A DNA stretch of 36,583 nt, from NCBI GenBank assembly GCA_050694275.1, contig JBOGXF010000153.1, positions 1 to 36,583 on the forward strand. Reading direction: 5' to 3'. Positions 6,903 through 14,709 of this stretch are shown one piece after another. The translations under genes were made by a program, and so were the position numbers. The number at the start of each line of letters is the position of its first letter. The stretch's first letter is position 1. The notes under the pieces were generated by a model. The model was given only the letters and a program-made list of their open reading frames with translations. It searched no databases and was not told the DNA's origin. This DNA is from JBOGXF01 sp050694275 (lineage in GTDB: Bacteria; Actinomycetota; CADDZG01; WHSQ01).

Positions 6903-7562
6903 ATGGGAAAAAGTGGCACCAAAGTAGCTCCGGAGATGCTGGAGCTCGAGAATCTCGACGATCGAGATCTCGTGCTGGCGGTGCGGAACGGAGACGAGCG
7001 CTGTCTCGAGGTCATCCTCGCCCGGTACCGTAACTTCGCCCGCTCCAAGGCCCGCTCTTATTTTCTCGCCGGCTCCGATAAGGAAGACGTCGTCCAGGAA
7101 GGCATGATCGGCCTGTTCAAGGCGATCCGTGACTTCGACCTCGACCAGGAGACGCCGTTCAGGGCCTTCGCCGAGCTCTGCATCTCCCGCCAGATCCTCA
7201 CCGCGATCAAGACCGCCAACCGCCACAAGCATCAGCCGCTCAACTCCTCGGTGTCGCTCGACGCCCCCGCCTATGGGGACGACGTCAGCTCGACTGTGGG
7301 CGACGGCATCATGGCCCCGGTGATGATCTCCGATCCCGCCGAGCTCGTCATCTCGTCGCAGGAGATCGAGGCGATCCGGGACTCCATGTCCGAGAACCTC
7401 ACCCAGCTCGAAGGGGATGTCCTTCGCCTCTACATGGACGGGAAGTCCTACGAAGAGATCGCCGGCGTGCTCGGCAATCACGTCAAGTCGATCGACAACG
7501 CCCTCCAGCGCATCAAACGCAAGCTGCAACGCCACCTCGACCAGCGCAACGCCGTCGCCTGA
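6903..7562 (+). CDS. sigH: RNA polymerase sigma factor, SigH/Spo0H (sigma-30) type
   Basis: A sigma-70 family factor of about 219 residues that closely follows the Bacillus SigH plan. Region 2 reads RYRNFARSKARSYFLAGSD, then KEDVVQEGMIGLFKAIRDF and FRAFAELCISRQILTAIKTA, with PLNSSVSLD after it. Region 4 reads LTQLEGDVLRLYMDGKSYEE and IAGVLGNHVKSIDNALQRIK. SigH directs stress, competence or sporulation genes in firmicutes; related factors exist in deep actinobacteria. I chose the ATG at 6903 with AGGGGA just upstream; the GTG at 6885 is possible and adds six residues. No anti-sigma gene is adjacent. The upstream region shares motifs with that of the HD-GYP gene. Confidence 0.9.
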   Translation: MGKSGTKVAPEMLELENLDDRDLVLAVRNGDERCLEVILARYRNFARSKARSYFLAGSDKEDVVQEGMIGLFKAIRDFDLDQETPFRAFAELCISRQILTAIKTANRHKHQPLNSSVSLDAPAYGDDVSSTVGDGIMAPVMISDPAELVISSQEIEAIRDSMSENLTQLEGDVLRLYMDGKSYEEIAGVLGNHVKSIDNALQRIKRKLQRHLDQRNAVA

Positions 7563-7590
7563 CATCCCGTCGCGAGCGTAGGTTTGGGGC

Positions 7591-8466
7591 ATGACCGAAG
7601 CCCTTCACGAACATGCCCACATCGACTTGCAAGAACCCGTTCTCATTGCCGCGTTCAGAGGGTGGAACGACGCGGGTGACGCGGCCTCCTTCGCGGCTCA
7701 GCATCTCGGCCGGGTCTGGAAGGCCAAGCGCGTCGCGTCGATCGATCCCGAGGAGTTCTACGACTTCCAGGCAGTGCGACCCCAAGTCCGCCTGGTAGAC
7801 GGCGAGACGCGCGAGATCATGTGGCCGACGAACGAGTTCTTCGCGGCCACGCTCGATGGCGTACCCAACGACGCCCTGATCCTGGTCGGCACCGAGCCCA
7901 ACGTCAGATGGCGATCTTTTTCCGACGTTGTCCTCGAGGTCGCCCGGCGTTTCGAGGTCGGGCTCGTCATCACGCTCGGCGCGCTGCTCGCCGACGTCCC
8001 TCATTCGCGCCCCGTCCCCATCACCGGAACCGCCGTCGATCCCGAGCTCGTGCGGCGGCTGGGCCTGAACCGCTCTCGTTACGAAGGGCCGACCGGGATC
8101 GTCGGCGTCCTGCACAGTGCGTTCGCGGACACCGGGATCGACTGTGCCAGCCTGTGGGCCGCGGTCCCTCACTACCTCGCGGTGTCGCCCAACCCCAAGG
8201 CCGCGTTGGCCCTGGTCGACAAGGCCACCAGGCTCATCGGCGCGGCGGCCGACACCGATGACCTCGAGCGTGCGGCCGACGCCTACGAACAGCAAGTGTC
8301 GGAGATGGTCGCGACCGACGAGGACGTGCAGAGCTACGTCCGGCTGCTCGAAGAACGCATGGACGAGAACGTGCGCACCGAGATCGATCCTGCGGAGATC
8401 TCGAGCGGCGACGACCTCGCCGCCGAGCTCGAGAGGTTCCTCCAGGATCGGGGCAGCGAGGACTGA
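7591..8466 (+). CDS. PAC2 family protein
   Basis: A 291-residue protein of the PAC2 family (proteasome assembly chaperone 2-like fold), common in actinobacteria, where its role is unproven but often linked to proteasome biology. The opening PVLIAAFRGWNDAGDAASFAAQHL is diagnostic, followed by DPEEFYDFQAVRP, the WPTNEFFAA segment and VVITLGALLADVPHSRPVPI-like sequence with the conserved GALLADVPH. The C-terminal 60 residues are acidic and helical. It lies 28 bases after the sigma gene. The ATG has no Shine-Dalgarno, but TAGGTT sits six bases upstream, so a leaderless transcript is possible. Its end is four bases from the convergent small gene of the phosphate operon. Confidence 0.88.
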   Translation: MTEALHEHAHIDLQEPVLIAAFRGWNDAGDAASFAAQHLGRVWKAKRVASIDPEEFYDFQAVRPQVRLVDGETREIMWPTNEFFAATLDGVPNDALILVGTEPNVRWRSFSDVVLEVARRFEVGLVITLGALLADVPHSRPVPITGTAVDPELVRRLGLNRSRYEGPTGIVGVLHSAFADTGIDCASLWAAVPHYLAVSPNPKAALALVDKATRLIGAAADTDDLERAADAYEQQVSEMVATDEDVQSYVRLLEERMDENVRTEIDPAEISSGDDLAAELERFLQDRGSED

Positions 8467-8470
8467 GCGG

Positions 8471-8779
8471 TCAGCCGGTCGGCCAGTCCGGCTTCCTCTC
8501 CTCGACCTCGGGCCAGTCCGAGGATCCTTCGTCGTCTTCGCCGAGGACCTCGCCGAGATCGCGCTTGCCGGAGATGTCTCCCGCCGCCGACAAGAGATCC
8601 TCGATCGACTTGCGCGGCTTACCCTCGAGCCGGAGCCGGAGGGCCGCGAGGACGTCGGCGTGATGGTCGGCGAGCCCCTCGGTGCGGTCGATCTCGGCGA
8701 GCGCGTCGGCCGCCTGCTGGATCAGCTTGCGATCGTCGCGTTCCTGCGCCCGCAGGCGGGCAAGCTCGTCGTCGGTCAT
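8471..8779 (-). CDS. Small acidic protein, third gene of the phosphate permease operon
   Basis: A 102-residue protein that I do not recognise. Its ATG overlaps the stop of the PiT permease gene (ATGA at 8781-8778 on the minus strand), so it is almost certainly cotranslated with it. The N-terminal half is helical with coiled-coil character (MTDDELARLRAQERDDRKLI...ADALAEID). The C-terminal half is acidic (GEVLGEDDEGSSDWPEVEER) and probably disordered, with two DWP motifs. No signal peptide or membrane segment is present. By position it may be an accessory or regulatory subunit of phosphate uptake, but that is inference from context only. It ends four bases from the convergent PAC2 gene. Confidence 0.75.
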   Translation of the reverse strand: MTDDELARLRAQERDDRKLIQQAADALAEIDRTEGLADHHADVLAALRLRLEGKPRKSIEDLLSAAGDISGKRDLGEVLGEDDEGSSDWPEVEERKPDWPTG

Positions 8780-9885
8780 CACGCCGATGCTAGCGCGATC
8801 CGTTCGGTCTGCTCTCTGCGATGCCGGGCGAACAGCAGAAACGCGATGGCCGCGATCACTACCGTTACGAGAATCAGGACTAGCGTCGGCGACACTTCTC
8901 GGAACGCGCGCGCCAAGCCGTAGCCCATCAGCATGCAAGAGGGCCACGTGAAGATCCACGCCAGCACGACCTGACCGGCGACGCCCCAGCGCACTGCGGA
9001 GAGCCGTTCGGTCGCGCCGACCCCCATGATCGCCGAACCAATCGCATGCGTCGTGGACACCGGGATGCCGAGGACCCCGGCCCCCGTTATCACCGCCGCC
9101 GCCCCCGTCTCGGCGGCAAAACCGTGCACCGGTTCGAGCTTCGTAAGACGCAGCCCCATCGTGCGAATCACGCGCCACCCCCCCACAGAGGTTCCGAGCC
9201 CCATGACGACGGCGGCCGAGACGATGACCCACGTCGGGATCTCGAACTCGGGGGGGACCCCGGCGGCGGTTCCGCCGTGCTCGTTGATCAAGACTGCGAG
9301 CGTGATGATGCCCATCGTCTTCTGCGCGTCGTTGAGCCCGTGGCTGTAAGCCATGAACGCGGCCGACACGATCTGCGCCTTGCCGAAGAACCGGCGTACG
9401 AAGGTCGGCCGGACCTTTGAGAAGGTCCAGAAGATCGCAACCATCAGGAACAGCGCCAGAAAGAAGCCGCCGACAGGTGAGGTGACGAGTCCGATGAGCG
9501 CCTTGCTCGTCCCGGCCCACTCGAGCCCGTTGAGCCCCCCCGCCGCGAAACCGGCGCCGAGAAGGGCCGCGATGAGCGCGTGCGACTCGCTCGAGGGCAG
9601 CCCGAAGTACTGCGCACCCAACGCCCAGATCGTCGCGGCGAGAGCCGCAGCCCCGATCGTGTTGAGAGTTACGAGATCGAGATCGACGATGCCCGATGCG
9701 ATCGTCTTCGCGACCGCGGTGCCGGACAGCGCGCCGACGAGGTTGAGGACTGCGGCCATGCCCACGGCCGGAAGTGGCCGCAAGACTCGCGTCGACACGA
9801 CGGTCGCGATCGAGTTGGGGGCATCGGTCCATCCGTTCGCGAACTCGAATAGGTACGCGATCAGAAGAACGAGCCAGAGTTCCAT
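8779..9885 (-). CDS. pit: Inorganic phosphate transporter, PiT family
   Basis: A 368-residue, highly hydrophobic permease of the PiT family, which imports metal phosphate complexes with protons. Both family signatures are visible: near the N-terminus FEFANGWTDAPNSIATVVST, and in the second half YSHGLNDAQKTMGIITLAV; the N-D(A) pattern in each is the hallmark. About ten membrane segments can be counted. It starts with ATG directly next to the stop of the DUF47 gene, and its stop overlaps the next gene. The order DUF47 then PiT is the usual arrangement for low-affinity phosphate uptake. Confidence 0.93.
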   Translation of the reverse strand: MELWLVLLIAYLFEFANGWTDAPNSIATVVSTRVLRPLPAVGMAAVLNLVGALSGTAVAKTIASGIVDLDLVTLNTIGAAALAATIWALGAQYFGLPSSESHALIAALLGAGFAAGGLNGLEWAGTSKALIGLVTSPVGGFFLALFLMVAIFWTFSKVRPTFVRRFFGKAQIVSAAFMAYSHGLNDAQKTMGIITLAVLINEHGGTAAGVPPEFEIPTWVIVSAAVVMGLGTSVGGWRVIRTMGLRLTKLEPVHGFAAETGAAAVITGAGVLGIPVSTTHAIGSAIMGVGATERLSAVRWGVAGQVVLAWIFTWPSCMLMGYGLARAFREVSPTLVLILVTVVIAAIAFLLFARHRREQTERIALASA

Positions 9886-10506
9886 CTACCCTTGCTTGAG
9901 AACGATGCTTTCCACCGTGTTGGCGACGTCCTCGAGCTTGTCGATGGCCTGCTCGATCTCTTCAATGATGTCCTTCCATTTGAGGACATCCATCGCCTTG
10001 TAGTCGCCGCTGAACAACTCGGCGATGGTGCGCCGGTAGAAGCGGTCGCCCTCGTTCTCGAGACGGTTGATCTCGACCCAGTACTCCTCCATGTGCTTCA
10101 TCTTCCTCAGGCCGGGCATGGCTGCGGCGGTCTTCTCGGCCGCGGTGTGAAGCGTCTCGGTTAACGCGACCATCTGGGGCAACGGTCTCTCGATCTTGTG
10201 GAGTTGCAGGAACTCGGCGGTCGCCTCGACGTGATCGAGGACGTCGTCGAGTCTCGACGCGAGACGGTAGATGTCCTCGCGGTCGAAAGGCGTCACGAAC
10301 GTGGTGTTGAGCCGGCGCATGACCTCGTGGGTGAGCTCGTCGCCCTCGTGCTCGGTGTCGAGGATGCGACCGGTCTTGCGGTCGAGGTCGGAGTAGTCCT
10401 TGAGCAGATCGAGGAGCTGGGCGGCACCGTGAGCGACCTTTTGGGCGAGTTCTTCGAAGAGATCGAAGAACGACTCCTCGCGCGGAATCAGCCTCAGTCG
10501 TGCCAT
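9886..10506 (-). CDS. DUF47 (PhoU-like) phosphate transport accessory protein
   Basis: A 206-residue all-helical protein of the DUF47 family, distantly related to PhoU and generally paired with PiT permeases. Visible patterns are the opening LIPREESFFDLFEELAQKV, the segment EHEGDELTHEVMRRLNTTFVTPFDREDIYRLASRLDD (split here by eye into helix, TPFDREDI loop and helix), and a second E-x-x-x-D set in RLENEGDRFYRR. The acidic E/D clusters bind metal in PhoU-like proteins. It is the first gene of the operon and abuts the permease with no gap. The ATG at 10506 fits the family start (MARLRLIPRE). Confidence 0.9.
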   Translation of the reverse strand: MARLRLIPREESFFDLFEELAQKVAHGAAQLLDLLKDYSDLDRKTGRILDTEHEGDELTHEVMRRLNTTFVTPFDREDIYRLASRLDDVLDHVEATAEFLQLHKIERPLPQMVALTETLHTAAEKTAAAMPGLRKMKHMEEYWVEINRLENEGDRFYRRTIAELFSGDYKAMDVLKWKDIIEEIEQAIDKLEDVANTVESIVLKQG

Positions 10507-10534
10507 GACGCCACGCAGGATATACCGGGCCGAG

Positions 10535-11578
10535 CTACCTGATGTGGTCGAGCACGATCGCCGTGTAGAAGGCCGACATGAACGTGTTCTCGGTCCCCTT
10601 CTCGAGGTTCTCGCGGCCCCCGGCGACGAGCTCCATGAACGGCACCGTGTCCCACGCCTGGTGGTAGCCGGGATAGTCGAGCGCGGTCCTCATGCCGGTC
10701 CACCGCATGGTGAACCACCCTTGCCGGGCGAAGTTCTGCTCGTCGGAGTTGCGGATGTTGACCCCGCACGAACACACGTGCGGCGTGCCGCCGATGGGCC
10801 ACCTCTGGCTGAGGCCGCCCTCGCCGTCGCCCTCGGGCGCCTTCATGAAATCGAAGTTGACGTGCTTGATGATCGGGACGGCGAGCTCCGCGTCCTCGGG
10901 GGCGGGCCCGTGGTAGATGCAGATGCAGTAGTTCGCCGGCCACCCGATCCCGACCATGTCGAAGCCGAGCCCGGCATGGATCTTCTGACCCTGTTTCTTG
11001 AGGCTCTCGGCGTAGGCGCGCGACGCAAGCAACCCGTTCTCCTCGCAGTCGAACCACAGGAGCGCGATCGAGTAGTTCGTCTCGATCTTCTTGAACGCCT
11101 TGCCGAAGAAGCGGATCATGTTGGTCCCCGAGCCGTCGTCGTAGGCGCCCTGGATCGTGAAGCCGCCGCCGGCGACGATGTCGTAGTGGGCGATGAAGGC
11201 GATCCACTCGTTGGGCTTCCTCGTCCCTCTCTTAACCGACTGCACCACCTTGCACGTGCGTGAGGGCGTGCCGAGTCCCTCGAACTCGAGGATGCGCGTC
11301 TTGAAGCCGTTCTTTTTCGCTTCCTTGGCGAGGAACTCCGCCGCGGCGTTGTTGTTCGGCATGCCGTTGTGGCGCATCGGGAACCTCGTCACGAAATCCT
11401 CGAGGCCCTCGATGATCTCCGCCCCGGAGATCTTGGGATCGGGGGCCTTTCTGAGGTCGAAGAAGCGAGGGTTGCCCCTGCCCTTCTGGGCGGTCGCCGG
11501 GGCGGGGCCGAACCCGACGGGAAGCCCCAGCGCGAGCGCGAGCAGGACGACGCCGGCCCGCACGGTTCGAGATCCCAT
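10535..11578 (-). CDS. Secreted M28-family zinc peptidase
   Basis: A 347-residue exported aminopeptidase-like enzyme. The signal peptide is GSRTVRAGVVLLALALGLP with cleavage near PATAQ. The M28 metal ligands and catalytic acids are present in order: AHYDIVAGGG (His, Asp), GAYDDGSGTN (bridging Asp), WFDCEENGLLAS (general-base Glu followed by the Glu ligand), GFDMVGIG (Asp), and GYHQAWDTV (final His). It therefore looks catalytically intact. I chose the ATG at 11578 because GGGGAGG lies 7 bases upstream. It is transcribed divergently from the four-paralog cluster, and lies 28 bases upstream of the DUF47 gene on the same strand, so read-through into the phosphate operon is possible. Confidence 0.88.
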   Translation of the reverse strand: MGSRTVRAGVVLLALALGLPVGFGPAPATAQKGRGNPRFFDLRKAPDPKISGAEIIEGLEDFVTRFPMRHNGMPNNNAAAEFLAKEAKKNGFKTRILEFEGLGTPSRTCKVVQSVKRGTRKPNEWIAFIAHYDIVAGGGFTIQGAYDDGSGTNMIRFFGKAFKKIETNYSIALLWFDCEENGLLASRAYAESLKKQGQKIHAGLGFDMVGIGWPANYCICIYHGPAPEDAELAVPIIKHVNFDFMKAPEGDGEGGLSQRWPIGGTPHVCSCGVNIRNSDEQNFARQGWFTMRWTGMRTALDYPGYHQAWDTVPFMELVAGGRENLEKGTENTFMSAFYTAIVLDHIR

Positions 11579-11733
11579 CTGGCGCCTCCCCCTATCGACT
11601 CGACTCCCCAGAGACACTTTCGCCACCTCTGGGCGCGCTCCTCCCCCGGAGGTGGGAGGAACCGGGCGTTACCTGTCAAATCCTTCTCTTAGCGGACAGG
11701 CTTCGCTCACACAAGACCAGGGGGTGTTCGGTG

Positions 11734-12435
11734 ATGAGGCTCAAGACGATTCTCGCCGCCGCGACGGTGGTTGCTGTGGCGCTGGCGCTGGTGGTTCCGG
11801 CCGGCACGGCCGGGGCCCAGGGAAAGAAAGGGAAGGCCAAGGTCGTCGGAGAAGATCCGGCCGATGACTGGGGCGAAGCGGTCGATCCGAACATCCACCC
11901 GCTCGGCACCGCGCTCGGCCAAGACCTCGTCGAGGCCTCGATCGGTATGGCCGACAAGAAGACGGTCAACTTCGTCATAACGCTGCAAAGCCTGCCTCCC
12001 AATGGAGGGACCCCCGAGATCACCCGATACATCTGGGACTTCAACGTCGACGGCGAGTTCACCGAGCTCGACGGCAAGTACACGAACTACAGCCGCGGCG
12101 CCTGCGACCCGACGTCGGGCCAGTGCCCGCCGCCGCGCGACCCGGGCCTGTTCCCGTTCTTCGTGCGGGGCAACTGCGGCGCGGTGGGAAGCGTGACGGT
12201 GTGCGAGGAGCTCGGCCTGGTCGAAGCGGTCTTCGACGCCGCCGAGGCAACGATCACGATCCCGGTGCCGCTCAAGCTCATCAACGCCAAGCCCGGATCA
12301 AAGATCGAGCCCGGGACCAACCTGTTCGGCGGATCGATAGCGGCGGTGCCGTCCGCATTGTTTTCAAGCACGGGCATGCCTTTGGACTCGATGATCGTGA
12401 CCGAGACGTTCAAGGTCCCCGGCAAGAAGAAGTGA
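11734..12435 (+). CDS. Secreted protein of unknown family, paralog 1 of 4
   Basis: A 233-residue exported protein that I do not recognise. The N-terminus is a signal peptide (RLKTILAAATVVAVALALVV, cleavage near AGAQ), then a short basic patch GKKGKAK. The mature part has motifs shared by all four paralogs: EDPADDWGE near residue 45, a strand set ending VDGEFTELDGKYTNYS, the Cys motif RGACDPTSGQCPPPRDPG near residue 127, VRGNC then CEELG, and a final strand pair ending TFKVPGKK. Four conserved Cys suggest two disulfides. It looks like an all-beta domain. The annotated start is ATG at 11734; a GTG codon lies immediately before it. It overlaps the next paralog by ATGA. Confidence 0.8.
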   Translation: MRLKTILAAATVVAVALALVVPAGTAGAQGKKGKAKVVGEDPADDWGEAVDPNIHPLGTALGQDLVEASIGMADKKTVNFVITLQSLPPNGGTPEITRYIWDFNVDGEFTELDGKYTNYSRGACDPTSGQCPPPRDPGLFPFFVRGNCGAVGSVTVCEELGLVEAVFDAAEATITIPVPLKLINAKPGSKIEPGTNLFGGSIAAVPSALFSSTGMPLDSMIVTETFKVPGKKK

Positions 12436-13154
12436 TGAGAACCCGAACGCTCGTCGCGATTCTCTCGGCGGCGCTCGTCGCGGCGACGTTCGGCGCGCCA
12501 TCCGGCTACGCCGCCGATCAGGGCAAGAAGAAAAAGCCAGGGTCGGTGGTCGTGGCCGAAGATCCAGCCGGGGACTGGGGCGCAAATCAGGATGCCGCGC
12601 TCGCGCCGGCCGGTGATGCCGCGGGCATGGACCTCATCGAGGCTTCCATCGGTATGGCGGACAAGAAGACGGTCGAGTTTACGATCAAGGTCAACAACCT
12701 TCCCCCGGCGGGCGGGGTCCCAGAATTCGTCCGCTACCTCTGGGAGATCACGGTAGACGGCGAGCTCGTGGAGTTCGACGGCAAGTTCACGAACTTCAGC
12801 CGGGGTGCCTGCGATCCGACTTCCGGTCAGTGCCCTCCGCCGCGCAACCCGGGCCTGTATCCGTTCATCGTGCGGGGGAATTGCACGACGACCCAGAACC
12901 TGACGACGTGCGAGGAGCTGGGTATCGTCGAGGCAACATTCGATGCAGCCCAAGGGACCATTGCCTTTTCCGTGCCTCTGAAGCTGATCAACGCCAAGCC
13001 CGGGTCGAAGATAGCCGCCGGGAGCACCGACTTCAGCACCCTGTGCGGGGGTCCGATCATCGCCATCCCATCAGCGTTCCTTAGCTTCTGCCCGAGCTTC
13101 CCCGTCGACGCGATGCAGATGACCAAGACGTTCAAGGTCCCCGGCAAGAAGTAG
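12435..13154 (+). CDS. Secreted protein of unknown family, paralog 2 of 4
   Basis: A 239-residue member of the same family. The signal peptide (RTRTLVAILSAALVAATFGA, cleavage near GYAA) is almost the same as that of paralog 4. A lysine patch QGKKKK follows. Conserved motifs are EDPAGDWGA, DGKFTNFSRGACDPTSGQC, VRGNCTTTQNLTTCEELG and TFKVPGKK. It has two extra Cys near the end (TLCGGP and SFCPSF), not found in the others, which may form a third disulfide. Its ATG overlaps the stop of paralog 1, so the two are translationally coupled. Its centre (NCTTTQN) is closest to paralog 3, while its signal peptide is closest to paralog 4. Confidence 0.8.
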   Translation: MRTRTLVAILSAALVAATFGAPSGYAADQGKKKKPGSVVVAEDPAGDWGANQDAALAPAGDAAGMDLIEASIGMADKKTVEFTIKVNNLPPAGGVPEFVRYLWEITVDGELVEFDGKFTNFSRGACDPTSGQCPPPRNPGLYPFIVRGNCTTTQNLTTCEELGIVEATFDAAQGTIAFSVPLKLINAKPGSKIAAGSTDFSTLCGGPIIAIPSAFLSFCPSFPVDAMQMTKTFKVPGKK

Positions 13155-13221
13155 TGGCAGGAGGGGGGCATCTGCCGTCGAACCTCGACTTCATCCGCTC
13201 TCTACTAAGGAAAGGCATTTG

Positions 13222-13944
13222 ATGAGGACCAAGACATGGCTCTCGATCGCTCTGGCGGTCCTGGTCGCTGCGACGCTTCTCTCGCCGGCGAGCTTCGCCC
13301 AAGGCAAGAAGAAGGGCAAGAAGAAGTCCGGCCCGGTCGTGGTCGGCAAGGACGCCGCCGGTGACTGGGGCGCCAACGTCGACCCCGCGCTCGCGCCGCT
13401 CGGCGACGTGCTCGGTCAAGACCTCGTAGAGGCGACGGTCGCGATGGACGGAAAGGACACGGTCAACTTCGTGTTCAAGCTCAACGCCCTGCCCCCCACC
13501 GGTGGGGTACCGGAATTCAGCCGTTACATCTGGGGCATGGAGATCGACGGCAACTACCTCGAGATCGACGGGAAGTTCACCAACTACAGCCGCGGCGCAT
13601 GCGATCCGACATCGGGTCAATGCCCGCCGCCGCGCGACCCGGGCACATCCCCGTTCCTAGTGCGCGGTAACTGCACGACGACTCAGAACATCACGACGTG
13701 CGAGGAGCTCGGGGTCGTGCAGGCGACCTTTGACGGGGGTGCCGGAACGATCACGGTCCCGCTCACGTTCGAGCTCATGGGAGCGAAGCCGGGATCGAAG
13801 ATCACGCCGGTGATGAGTGACTTCACCAGTCTGCTGGGTGGCGCGATCGCGACGATCCCCTCGGCCTTCATCAGCAACACGGCGATGCCGGCCGATGCCA
13901 TCCAGGCGACCGGCGTGTTCGTCGTGCCGCGCGGAAAGAAGTAG
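13222..13944 (+). CDS. Secreted protein of unknown family, paralog 3 of 4
   Basis: A 240-residue member of the family. The signal peptide is RTKTWLSIALAVLVAATLLS with cleavage near SFAQ, then the most basic patch of the four (GKKKGKKK). Conserved motifs are KDAAGDWGA (Lys for the usual Glu), IDGKFTNYSRGACDPTSGQC, VRGNCTTTQNITTCEELG, and an ending VVPRGKK. I chose the ATG at 13222, with AAGGAAAGG 7-8 bases upstream; a TTG precedes it. A 67-base gap from paralog 2 could hold a second promoter, but the same-strand spacing fits one operon. Two bases after its stop, paralog 4 begins. Confidence 0.8.
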   Translation: MRTKTWLSIALAVLVAATLLSPASFAQGKKKGKKKSGPVVVGKDAAGDWGANVDPALAPLGDVLGQDLVEATVAMDGKDTVNFVFKLNALPPTGGVPEFSRYIWGMEIDGNYLEIDGKFTNYSRGACDPTSGQCPPPRDPGTSPFLVRGNCTTTQNITTCEELGVVQATFDGGAGTITVPLTFELMGAKPGSKITPVMSDFTSLLGGAIATIPSAFISNTAMPADAIQATGVFVVPRGKK

Positions 13945-13946
13945 CG

Positions 13947-14642
13947 ATGAGAGCCGGGGCGCTCGCCGCGATTCTCTCGGCGGTGCTCGTCGCGGCGACG
14001 TTCGGCTCGCCATCGGGCTATGCCGCCGACCAGGGCAAGAAGAAGAAAGGGGCGATGGTCGTCGGGGAGGATCCCGCCGGGGACTGGGGCGAGAACGCCG
14101 ATCCCACACTGGGTCCGCTCGGCGATCCGCTCGGGCAGGATCTCGTCGCCGCGTCGATCGAGATGGCGGACAAGAAGACCGTCAACTTCATCATCGGGCT
14201 CAACGCGCTGCCCCCGAACGGGGGCATGCCCGAGTTCAGTCGCTACAAGTGGAGCTTTCTCGTCGACGGTGAATACGTCGAGCTCGACGGCAAGTACACG
14301 AACTACTCGCGCGGCGCGTGCGATCCGACGTCGGGCCAGTGTCCGCCACCGCGTGATCCCGGCCTGCATCCGTTCCTCGTACGGGGGAACTGCGGCGACG
14401 TCGGGGGCGTGACGACGTGCGAGGAGCTCGGGACCGTCCAGGCGACCTTCGACGCCGCGAGCGCCACGATCACCGTGCCGACTCCGCTCGATCTCATCGG
14501 CGCCAAGAAACGATCGAAGATCGCTCCCGGAACGACGGTGTTCGGCGGCTCGCTGTACGCCGCGCCGTCGGTGCTGCTCACGAACAACAGCATGCCCCTG
14601 GACACGATGGTGGTGACCAAGACGTTCCGCGTGCCCAGGTGA
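13947..14642 (+). CDS. Secreted protein of unknown family, paralog 4 of 4
   Basis: A 231-residue member of the family. Its signal peptide (RAGALAAILSAVLVAATFGS) and lysine patch QGKKKK nearly repeat those of paralog 2, but its middle (VRGNCGDVGGVTTCEELG) and end (FGGSLYAAPS, MPLDTMVVTKTFRVP) are closest to paralog 1. It lacks the terminal GKK of the other three. Conserved EDPAGDWGE and RGACDPTSGQCPPPRDPG are present. It starts two bases after paralog 3 and is followed after 67 bases by the LVIVD-repeat gene. The mosaic resemblance suggests recombination or gene conversion within the cluster. Confidence 0.8.
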   Translation: MRAGALAAILSAVLVAATFGSPSGYAADQGKKKKGAMVVGEDPAGDWGENADPTLGPLGDPLGQDLVAASIEMADKKTVNFIIGLNALPPNGGMPEFSRYKWSFLVDGEYVELDGKYTNYSRGACDPTSGQCPPPRDPGLHPFLVRGNCGDVGGVTTCEELGTVQATFDAASATITVPTPLDLIGAKKRSKIAPGTTVFGGSLYAAPSVLLTNNSMPLDTMVVTKTFRVPR

Positions 14643-14709
14643 GCGAGCAGGAGCCCTCGGCTCGGCGGCGAATCACTAAGACGACCCACCGTAGGAAGGA
14701 GTGACGCCT

